A DNA stretch of 64,000 nucleotides from JACVRM01 sp963817375 (lineage in GTDB: Bacteria > Actinomycetota > Thermoleophilia > Gaiellales > Gaiellaceae): the NCBI GenBank assembly GCA_963817375.1, contig CAWFOB010000001.1, positions 310,001 to 374,000 on the forward strand. The letters run 5' to 3'. The first letter of the stretch is position 1; each line of letters starts with the position of its first letter. A program made the position numbers and the translations under genes. This document shows positions 57,651-64,000 of the stretch, one piece after another. Below the pieces are notes generated by a model, which made no database searches, was not told where the DNA came from, and was given only the letters and a program-made list of their open reading frames with translations.

Positions 57651-59130
57651 CGCGGTCGGCCTCGGGCACGCCCGCGGCCTCGTCCAGCGCATCCTTGACC
57701 TGGTAGTAGAGCCTCCGCGACTGCTCGAGGTCGTTCCCGATCGCCGTCACGCCCACGCGGCCGGCGACGGCGAGAGCGCTGAGCATGTGCAGGACGACGC
57801 CGGTCTCGGTCTCGGCGTCCCAGCCCAGGCGCCCGGCGGCAACGACGTCGAGCAGGTCGTCCGGGGTCAGCGACCGGTACGCCGGCGAGTCGAGATGATC
57901 GGTGGCCGCGTAGTGCTTGATGTCGCCGTACCGCGTCCGATACTCCGCGGAGAGGGGCTCGTAGGTCCCGTCGGTCAGCGTCGTCAGCGCGAACAGTGGG
58001 TGCGTCGTCCCGCCGCAACGGAGGTTGATCTCCACCGCGTAGAGACGCCACAGAGCACCGCGCTTGACCGCGACGAAGTCCACGGCCGCGCGGCCGATCA
58101 CGCCCTCGCGCGCGAGCCTGCGCCCGACCTTCAGCGCCTCGGTCGCGAGTCGCTCGGCGTACTCGGGGCTTGCCGGGAAGTGGCAGCCGAAGTACGTGAG
58201 GTGATGCGCGCCGCCGAGGATCTGATCGTGCGTCGACATGATGTCCACCTGCCCGGAGGGGCTGATGCGGAGCTGCACGCTCGGGCTCTGGAACTCCTCG
58301 CCCTCGATCAGCTCCTCGACGACACCGCCGTCGCGGTCGAGCGCCTCCATGTACGCGTCCACGCTCGACTCCTCGTCCTCGAGCTCGAGAGCACCGCGTA
58401 GGTCGGCCTCGGCGACGTCGAGGTCGACGATCGCGTTGCCGAGTCCGCTCACGCCTTCGTCGAGCTTGACGATCGCACGACGAGCGCGGCGGCTGCGGCC
58501 CCGGAGCTCGTGGAGCGCCGGCAGCACGTCGTCCTCGCCGTCGACCTCGAGGCCGACGGGGTGCGGGACGCCCTCCTCTTCGAACACGCGCCTGCTGCCC
58601 GTCTTCGTCCCGAGCCAGGCAAGCGCGGGGTCGGCCCCGTAGATCGGCAGGCCGAGCTGCACGGCCAGCTCCGCCTCTGCATCCGTGACGCAGAACGGGA
58701 GGATGATCGCGGTCTCCGGGTCGCCGGCGAGCCCGCGGATCCGGCGCACAGCGCCCGGCCGTTCGAGGAGCTTCGCCGCGAGCGGCTCGTTGCGGCCGTC
58801 AACGAGCGAGACCGTGTCGAAGCGGCTCCGCGCCTGCGGCGTGTCCAGCTCCGGCACGAGGCTGAAGTAGTAATCGAGGACGCGCGGGTGGATCGGCTGA
58901 GAGGTCACGTAGACGACACGCGACCGGGGGCCGCGCAGCAGGCTCAATACGAGGCACAGGAAACGCTCCTCGTAGGCCGGGAGCACGGGATACAACTGCT
59001 CCGGCACGTCGAGGCTGACCGAGTGGACGACGACTATCGTCCGCTCGCGGTCGCCGATCGACCGCAGCGTGATGTTCGGCCAGAACGCGCGCAGTTTGGC
59101 CTGAAGCTCTGCGAAGGTGGCGTCAGGCAC
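57640..59130 (-). CDS. PGM1-like ATP-grasp peptide ligase
   Basis: 496 residues. N-terminal domain VVVHSVSLDVPEQLYPVLPA and LLRGPRSRVVYVTSQPIHPR are characteristic of ATP-grasp enzymes related to pheganomycin ligase PGM1. The ATP-grasp core has RAIVKLDEGVSGLGNAIVDL, VVEELIEGEEFQSPSVQLRI and the metal-binding YAVEINLRCGGTTHPLF, and a C-terminal PGM1-type domain follows. PGM1 joins a nonribosomal residue to a ribosomal peptide; no precursor peptide or other biosynthesis gene is evident here. GTG start. Confidence 0.82.
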   Translation of the reverse strand: MPDATFAELQAKLRAFWPNITLRSIGDRERTIVVVHSVSLDVPEQLYPVLPAYEERFLCLVLSLLRGPRSRVVYVTSQPIHPRVLDYYFSLVPELDTPQARSRFDTVSLVDGRNEPLAAKLLERPGAVRRIRGLAGDPETAIILPFCVTDAEAELAVQLGLPIYGADPALAWLGTKTGSRRVFEEEGVPHPVGLEVDGEDDVLPALHELRGRSRRARRAIVKLDEGVSGLGNAIVDLDVAEADLRGALELEDEESSVDAYMEALDRDGGVVEELIEGEEFQSPSVQLRISPSGQVDIMSTHDQILGGAHHLTYFGCHFPASPEYAERLATEALKVGRRLAREGVIGRAAVDFVAVKRGALWRLYAVEINLRCGGTTHPLFALTTLTDGTYEPLSAEYRTRYGDIKHYAATDHLDSPAYRSLTPDDLLDVVAAGRLGWDAETETGVVLHMLSALAVAGRVGVTAIGNDLEQSRRLYYQVKDALDEAAGVPEADRVTA

Positions 59131-59133
59131 GAC

Positions 59134-60150
59134 TCAAAGGCTCGCGACCCGGACGAGCGCCTTGCCGCGATTCTCGCCGTTCAGCATCCCGATGAACGCG
59201 GCCGGCGCGTTCTCGAGCCCGTCCGTGACGTGCTCGCGCCAGCGGATCGACCCCCTTGCGATCCAGTGGGCCAGCCGCACGCCGGCCTCGTCGAAGCGGT
59301 GCGCGTAGTCGCTGACCAGGAAGCCCTCCATGCGCGCACGGAAGACGATCAGGGCGCGCGGATCGAAGGTCGGCGCCGGCCCCTCGGCGTTGTACTGCGA
59401 CACCTGCCCGCAGATGACGATCCGTGCGTGTAGCGCCAGCCGCGCGTGCACCGCCGCCGAGATCTCGCCGCCGACGTTGTCGAAGTACACGTCCACTCCG
59501 CGCGGGCACGCCTCCTTCAGCGCCGCACGCACGTCGTCGTTCTTGTAGTCGATCGCGACGTCGTAGCCGTAGAGCTCGGTCAGATCGCGCGTCTTCTCCG
59601 GCCCGCCGCTGATGCCGACGGCGCGGCAGCCCGCCAGCTTCGCGATCTGGCCCACAACGTGCCCGACCGCGCCGGCGGCGCCGGAGACGACGACGGTGTC
59701 GCCGGGCTTCGGCCGGCCGACGTCGAGCAGCCCGAAGTAGGCGGTGAAGCCGGTGCCGCCGACCGCGTGCAGGGCGAGCGTCGGCGGGTCGACCACCGGC
59801 GGCACGAGCCGGAGCGCGCCGCCGCGCGCGACCGCGTAGTCCTGCCATCCGAGCTGGCCGATCACGAGGTCGCCCGGTGCGAAGCGGCCGTCGTGCGACT
59901 CGGCCACCTCGCCGAGCGCCTGCGCGGTCATCACCTCACCGATCTCGACCGGCTTCGCATACGAGCGCGCGCTGCTCATGCGGCCACGCTGGTACGGATC
60001 GACCGACGTCCAGAGCACGCGGACGAGCACCTCGCCCGGCCCCGGCTCGGGCACCGGTTGCTCGACGAGCACGAAGTCGCTCTCCGACGGGAACCCGGTC
60101 GGCCGGGCGGCCAGCGTGACCGCGCGACTCGTGCCTACCTGAACCGCCAC
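59134..60150 (-). CDS. NADP-dependent CurA/prostaglandin-reductase-like oxidoreductase
   Basis: 338-residue zinc-free MDR. VDPYQRGRMSSARSYAKPVE, the NADP motif VSGAAGAVGHVVGQIAKLAG and CGQVSQYNAEGPAP match the leukotriene B4 dehydrogenase/CurA family that reduces alkenals and enones. GTG at 60150 overlaps the acyl-CoA dehydrogenase 3' end by 16 bases. Confidence 0.92.
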   Translation of the reverse strand: MAVQVGTSRAVTLAARPTGFPSESDFVLVEQPVPEPGPGEVLVRVLWTSVDPYQRGRMSSARSYAKPVEIGEVMTAQALGEVAESHDGRFAPGDLVIGQLGWQDYAVARGGALRLVPPVVDPPTLALHAVGGTGFTAYFGLLDVGRPKPGDTVVVSGAAGAVGHVVGQIAKLAGCRAVGISGGPEKTRDLTELYGYDVAIDYKNDDVRAALKEACPRGVDVYFDNVGGEISAAVHARLALHARIVICGQVSQYNAEGPAPTFDPRALIVFRARMEGFLVSDYAHRFDEAGVRLAHWIARGSIRWREHVTDGLENAPAAFIGMLNGENRGKALVRVASL

Positions 60151-61343
60151 GTCCCGCCGCTTTCGAACTCCCTGAGGATGCGCCGGCTGACCACCATGCG
60201 GTGCACCTCGTCGGGCCCGTCGTAGATGCGGGCGCCGCGCGCCATCGCGTACATGGCGGCGAGCGGCGTGCGGTCGGTGAGGCCGAGGCCTCCGTGCACC
60301 TGGATCGCGCGATCGATGACCTCGTTCAGCACGCGCGCGGCGACGAACTTGATGATCGAGATCTCGACGCGCGCCTCGTCGCCGCCATCGATCTTGTGCG
60401 CAGCGTCGAGCGTCATCAGGCGGCAGGCGTGGATGTCGGCCGCCGAGTCGGCGATCCAGTTCTGGATCGTCTGCTTGTCGGCGAGCCGCGAGCCGAATGC
60501 CTCGCGCTCGAGCGCGCGGGTGCAGAGCAGCTCGAAGGCGCGCTGCATCTGGCCGAGCCAGCGCATGACGTGGTGGATGCGGCCGGGCCCGAGCCGCTTC
60601 TGGGCGATGCGGAAGCCGTCGCCCGGCTCGCCGAGCGTGTTCTCGACCGGCACGCGCACCCCGGTGTACGTGACCTCGCAGTGCGTCGACCAGCCGCTGC
60701 CGCGATGGCCGAAGACCGGCACGGGCGTGATCTGGATGCCGGGCGAGTCGGCGGGGACGATGATCTGCGTCGCCCGCCGGTGCGGCTCCGCGTCCGGGTC
60801 GGTGACCGCCATGACGATCGCGAACCCCGCGCCCTCCGCCCCGCTCGAGAACCACTTGTGCCCGTCGATCACCCACTCGTCGCCGTCGCGCACGGCGCGG
60901 GTCCGCAGGGTCGTCGGGTCGGAGCCCGGGACCTCCGGCTCCGTCATCGAGAAGAACGAGCGCACCTCGCCGGCGACGAGCGGCTCGAGCCAGCGGTGCT
61001 TCTGCTCCTCGGTGCCGAACAGGTGCAGGATCTCGCCGTTGCCCGCGTCCGGTGCCTGGCACCCGAAGACGTACTGCGCCCAGACTGAGCGCCCGATCTC
61101 CTCGTTCAGGTACGCGTAGACGAGGAATCCCTGCCCGGTGCCGCCCGCTTCCGGGGGCAGGTGCGGCGCCCAGAGCCCCTCCTCGCGCGCGCGTGCACGC
61201 AGGCTCGACAGGAGCCGCTCCGCGTCCCCATCCTCGAGCGCGAAGGCGGGCTCGGCGGGGACGACGTGCGCGTCCATGAACGCGCGGTACCGGGCGCGGA
61301 GCTCCTCCAGGCCGACGGGTGGGACGAGTTCGGCGAGCGCCAC
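60135..61343 (-). CDS. ACAD10/11-like acyl-CoA dehydrogenase
   Basis: 402 residues. QYVFGCQAPDAGNGEILHLF, SFFSMTEPEVPGSDPTTLRT, the hallmark LGPGRIHHVMRWLGQMQ and IYDGPDEVHRMVVSR resemble mammalian ACAD10/11, whose dehydrogenase domain is partnered with an APH-like kinase for 4-hydroxyacyl-CoA breakdown. The usual Glu position shows DGPDE. Such a kinase lies at the window's right end. Divergent from the luciferase-like gene by 19 bases. Confidence 0.92.
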   Translation of the reverse strand: MALAELVPPVGLEELRARYRAFMDAHVVPAEPAFALEDGDAERLLSSLRARAREEGLWAPHLPPEAGGTGQGFLVYAYLNEEIGRSVWAQYVFGCQAPDAGNGEILHLFGTEEQKHRWLEPLVAGEVRSFFSMTEPEVPGSDPTTLRTRAVRDGDEWVIDGHKWFSSGAEGAGFAIVMAVTDPDAEPHRRATQIIVPADSPGIQITPVPVFGHRGSGWSTHCEVTYTGVRVPVENTLGEPGDGFRIAQKRLGPGRIHHVMRWLGQMQRAFELLCTRALEREAFGSRLADKQTIQNWIADSAADIHACRLMTLDAAHKIDGGDEARVEISIIKFVAARVLNEVIDRAIQVHGGLGLTDRTPLAAMYAMARGARIYDGPDEVHRMVVSRRILREFESGGTWRFR

Positions 61344-61362
61344 CCGTCTAGCATCGCATGCA

Positions 61363-62364
61363 GTGCGCCTCGGCTTCTACATGGGTTATGCACCGCCGGG
61401 GACGAACCCGCTGCATCTGATCGAGCTCGCGCAGGAGGCTGAACGGCTCGGCTACTCCTCGGCGTGGGCCGCCGAGGCCTGGGGCACCGACGCGATCAGC
61501 GTGCTCTCCTGGCTGGGCGCGTCGACGTCGACGATCAACCTGGGCACGGCGATCCTCCAGCTGCCGGCCCGGACGCCGTCGAACGTGGGCATGACGGCCG
61601 TGACGCTCGACCTGCTCTCGGGCGGCCGCGTGCTGCTCGGCCTGGGCACGTCGGGGCCGCAGGTCGTCGAGGGCTGGCACGGCCAGCCCTGGGGCAAGCC
61701 GCTGCGCAAGACGCGCGAGTACGTCGACATCGTCCGCGCGGTCATCCGCCGCGAGGTGCTCGAGTACGACGGCGAGCACTACCAGGTGCCGTATCGTGGC
61801 AACGACGCGACGGGGCTCGGCAAGCCGCTGAAGCTGATGGCTCGCCCGCTGCGCGACTCGATCCCGATCTACCTCGCATCGCTGCGGCCGAAGTCGGTCG
61901 CGCTCGCCGCCGAGATCGCCGACGGCTGGCTGCCCATCTTCTTCTCGCCCGAGCGGGCGCAGGCGACCTTCCCGGAGCCGTTCGCGCGCGAAGGGCTCGA
62001 GATCGCGCCCGCCGTGCCGGCGATCGTGGCCGATCTCGAGACCGCCCGTGACGCGCTGCGGCCCTACTACGCGCTCTACGTCGGCGGCATGGGCGCGCGC
62101 GGCGCGAACTTCTACAACGACCTGGCGCGCACCTACGGGTTCGAGGCTGAGGCGGAGAAGATCCAGGACCTGTTCCTGGAAGGCCACCAGCGCGACGCCG
62201 CGGCGGCGGTGCCGGATCAGCTCATCGACGAGATGGCGCTCGTCGGGCCGCCCGAGCGCATCCGCGAGCGGCTCGCCGCGTGGCGCGAGTCCGGCGCGAC
62301 CGAGCTGCTGATCTCGACGCTCGACCCGGCGACGCTGCGCGTGATCGCGGAGGCCGCCGCGTGA
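61363..62364 (+). CDS. Luciferase-like (probably F420-dependent) oxidoreductase
   Basis: 333-residue TIM-barrel LLM protein. RLGFYMGYAPPGTNPLHLIE, SSAWAAEAWGTDAISVLSWL, VLLGLGTSGPQVVEGWHG and IPIYLASLRPKSVALAAEIA match actinobacterial F420-dependent LLM enzymes. Substrate unknown. GTG start; the next gene begins within its stop (GTGA). Confidence 0.9.
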   Translation: MRLGFYMGYAPPGTNPLHLIELAQEAERLGYSSAWAAEAWGTDAISVLSWLGASTSTINLGTAILQLPARTPSNVGMTAVTLDLLSGGRVLLGLGTSGPQVVEGWHGQPWGKPLRKTREYVDIVRAVIRREVLEYDGEHYQVPYRGNDATGLGKPLKLMARPLRDSIPIYLASLRPKSVALAAEIADGWLPIFFSPERAQATFPEPFAREGLEIAPAVPAIVADLETARDALRPYYALYVGGMGARGANFYNDLARTYGFEAEAEKIQDLFLEGHQRDAAAAVPDQLIDEMALVGPPERIRERLAAWRESGATELLISTLDPATLRVIAEAAA

Positions 62365-63134
62365 CCGTCCGCGATCTGTTCGACCTCAGCGGCCGCGTCG
62401 CGATCGTGACCGGCGGCGGCAAGGGCATCGGGCTGCAGATGGCGACCGGGCTCGCAGAGCTGGGCGCCGACCTGCTGCTCTGCGCGCGCAAGCCGGAACG
62501 CTGCGAGGAGGCGGCCGCCGAGCTCTCCAACGCGTTCGACGTTCGGGCGATCGGCATGCGCTGCGACGTCTCCGACCCGGCCGAGGTGCAGGCCGTCGTC
62601 GACCGCGCCGTGGCGGAGCTCGGGCGGATCGACGTGCTCGTGAACAACGCCGGCACGGTCTGGGGCAGCCCGCCCGAGGACATCCCGCTCGAGGGCTGGC
62701 AGAAGGTCGTCGACGTGAACCTGACCGGCGTGTTCCTCTGCTCGCAGACGGCCGGCAAGGTGATGCTCGAGGCGGGCAGCGGCTCGATCGTCAACATCGC
62801 CTCGGTCGCCGGGCTGCACGGCGGCGACCCCGAGTACATGAACGCCCTGCCCTACAGCGCCACCAAGGGCGGCGTGATCGCGCTCACGCGCGACCTCGCG
62901 TGGAAGTGGGGCCGCCAGGGCATCCGCGTCAATGCGATCGCGCCCGGCTGGTTCCCGTCGGACATGTCGAAATACGTGCTCGGCCCGCACGGCGAGGAGC
63001 TCGTGAAGCGCATCCCCCTCGCGCGCTTCGGCGGGCCGGAGGATCTGAAGGGCGCGGTCGCGCTGCTCGCCTCCGACGCCGGCGCGTTCATCACCGGGCA
63101 CACGCTCGTCGTCGACGGCGGGCAGTCCGCCTAG
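62361..63134 (+). CDS. Short-chain dehydrogenase/reductase
   Basis: 257 residues. VAIVTGGGKGIGLQMATGLA, NNAGTVWGSPPEDIP, IASVAGLHGG, catalytic PYSATKGGVIALTRD and C-terminal FITGHTLVVDGGQSA: complete classical SDR of the FabG-like group. GTG start overlaps the previous stop. Confidence 0.93.
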   Translation: MTVRDLFDLSGRVAIVTGGGKGIGLQMATGLAELGADLLLCARKPERCEEAAAELSNAFDVRAIGMRCDVSDPAEVQAVVDRAVAELGRIDVLVNNAGTVWGSPPEDIPLEGWQKVVDVNLTGVFLCSQTAGKVMLEAGSGSIVNIASVAGLHGGDPEYMNALPYSATKGGVIALTRDLAWKWGRQGIRVNAIAPGWFPSDMSKYVLGPHGEELVKRIPLARFGGPEDLKGAVALLASDAGAFITGHTLVVDGGQSA

Positions 63135-63200
63135 GTCTTCGACTCCCCGCGCGGCCTCGGCTCACTTCCCGGCAGGTGCTGCATGGTCGACCGGCGTCTG

Positions 63201-63225
63201 ACTTAGTGGCTGACAGCCACTAACT
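63201..63225. repeat. Palindrome family A, copy 3
   Basis: ACTTAGTGGCTG / CAGCCACTAACT around A, with one mismatch in the arms. It lies between convergent genes and contains the TAG stop of the minus-strand kinase (63220-63222). Confidence 0.83.
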
Positions 63226-64000
63226 CGCGTCGCGATCCAGCGCCGCGAACGCCGACTCGACCATGAGCGGCACGCCCTCCTCGAAGCGCGCCGCCTGCGG
63301 CGCGTCGCCGAGCTCGCCGCGGACGTAGCGGCCGTAGATCGCCTCGCAGAACACGGCGGCCTTCCACCACGCCAGCGCCTCGAACCAGCCCAGGCGCTCG
63401 ACCCGGCGGCCGGTGCGCTCCTCGTAGCGGGCGACGAGCTCCACACGCGACGGGAACCCCTCGGCGGCCGTCGCGGGCGAGCTTCCGAGCGCGGTCGGCA
63501 GCCCGCCGGGCTCCATGTACGTCGCAACCAGGTAGCCGACGTCCGCGCGCGGGTCGCCGATCGCGCCCATCTCCCAGTCGAGCACGGCCGCGATGCGCGC
63601 CTCATCAGGGGCCACGATCACGTTGCCGATGCGGTAGTCGCCGTGAACGACGGCGTTCGGCAGCGGTTCGGGGACTGCGGCGGCGACGCGTTCGCCGAGC
63701 TCGGGCACGGGCAGGTCGCGCGTCTTGTTGACGCCCCAGAGCTGCTGCCAGCGCCGCACCTGGCGCTCGAGGTAGCTGCCGGGTCGCACGAACGGCTGCA
63801 GGTCGGGCGCAGCGACGTCGACGGCGTGGATGTCCGCCAGCGTGTCGACGAGGTCGAGCATCACTGCGCGGCGCGCCTCGGCGTCACCGAGGACACGCGG
63901 AAGCTCGTCGAGCACGACGGCGCCTTCAACGAACTCCATGACGTAGAACGGGACGCCCAACACGGACTCGTCCTCGCCGACGGCGACGATCGGTGGGACG
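63220..64000 (-). CDS. APH/ACAD10-type aminoglycoside-phosphotransferase-like kinase (cut by window end)
   Basis: Last ~260 residues of a kinase; the N-terminus lies beyond the window. FYVMEFVEGAVVLDELPR is the hinge region, VVHGDYRIGNVIVAPDEARI the catalytic loop with Asp, and VLDWEMGAIGDPRADVGYLV the metal-binding DxD-like loop. In ACAD10/11 and Lva systems such kinases phosphorylate the 4-hydroxyl group of hydroxyacyl-CoA. Its stop lies in palindrome A. Confidence 0.9.
   Translation of the reverse strand, partial: VPPIVAVGEDESVLGVPFYVMEFVEGAVVLDELPRVLGDAEARRAVMLDLVDTLADIHAVDVAAPDLQPFVRPGSYLERQVRRWQQLWGVNKTRDLPVPELGERVAAAVPEPLPNAVVHGDYRIGNVIVAPDEARIAAVLDWEMGAIGDPRADVGYLVATYMEPGGLPTALGSSPATAAEGFPSRVELVARYEERTGRRVERLGWFEALAWWKAAVFCEAIYGRYVRGELGDAPQAARFEEGVPLMVESAFAALDRDAS

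Noticed and set aside
63135..63200. Possible small gene between the SDR and palindrome A copy 3
   Set aside because: Only 66 bases, no ribosome site and no convincing codon pattern.
1..64000. CRISPR arrays, tRNA/rRNA genes, prophage or insertion sequences
   Set aside because: No direct-repeat/spacer series, no tRNA-like cloverleaf in the few intergenic gaps, and no transposase, integrase or phage structural genes were seen.

Overview
The window is very GC-rich, densely packed bacterial chromosome with almost no gap between genes. Gene content points to a high-GC actinobacterium, most likely class Thermoleophilia (Gaiellales or Solirubrobacterales type). Clues are the many acyl-CoA dehydrogenases and SDRs, an F420-type luciferase-like enzyme, a DUF6458-like small membrane protein, Nei2-like glycosylase, Lhr helicase, MMPL transporter, and frequent GTG/TTG starts with 4-base start/stop overlaps. 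The lineage is an inference from style and families, not proven. No rRNA, tRNA, CRISPR, prophage or insertion sequence was seen. Both ends cut through genes.

Layout. 1-2.9 kb: end of an acyl-CoA dehydrogenase, an alpha/beta hydrolase and a metallo-beta-lactamase/rhodanese sulfur enzyme. 2.9-12.7 kb (minus): a tandem array of three very large paralogous regulators (class III nucleotide cyclase + AAA ATPase + TPR), the upstream two riddled with frameshifts. 12.7-17.3 kb (minus): threonine ammonia-lyase, MeaB-type GTPase, MFS transporter, HisC. 17.3-23.5 kb: a secreted beta-helix protein, gamma-glutamyltransferase and two divergent envelope membrane proteins. 23.6-27.2 kb (minus): an overlapping parA-ftsZ pair with two unrecognised genes upstream. 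27.3-29.3 kb: a Nei-type DNA glycosylase divergent from a CarH-like B12 light sensor/MerR regulator and a small membrane protein. 29.3-39.2 kb: Lhr helicase, two divergent HIT-like proteins, methyltransferase, HhH-GPD protein, GNAT, a secreted unknown protein and a CrtI-like oxidoreductase. 39.2-48 kb: methyltransferase, acyl-CoA dehydrogenase, small proteins, two VOC proteins, MaoC/SDR pair, kinase, and an FMN oxidase - alcohol dehydrogenase - thioesterase operon. 48-55.3 kb: lipid catabolism genes (three acyl-CoA dehydrogenases, SDRs, acyl-CoA ligase, quinone reductase). 55.4-59.1 kb: MMPL exporter, small protein, orphan PGM1-like ATP-grasp ligase. 59.1-64 kb: reductase, ACAD10/11-like dehydrogenase, luciferase-like enzyme, SDR and an APH-like kinase, together resembling a 4-hydroxyacyl-CoA degradation module.

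Three non-gene signals stand out. A short perfect palindrome (arms GTTAGTGGCTG / CAGCCACTAAC) occurs three times at gene 3' ends. A second, 112-124 bp intergenic element built from GGGGCTGTCCCC units occurs twice, each time between convergent genes and supplying or abutting a stop codon. Third, four gene junctions appear to use CTG as start codon within a CTGA overlap.

About ten genes outside the array each carry a frameshift, and each one I worked out is a single inserted base. The array paralogs carry more than twenty indels, concentrated in their conserved 5' halves. This looks more like insertion-biased consensus error than biology, although true decay of the two upstream paralogs cannot be excluded. 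Frameshifted genes below are annotated over their full extent.
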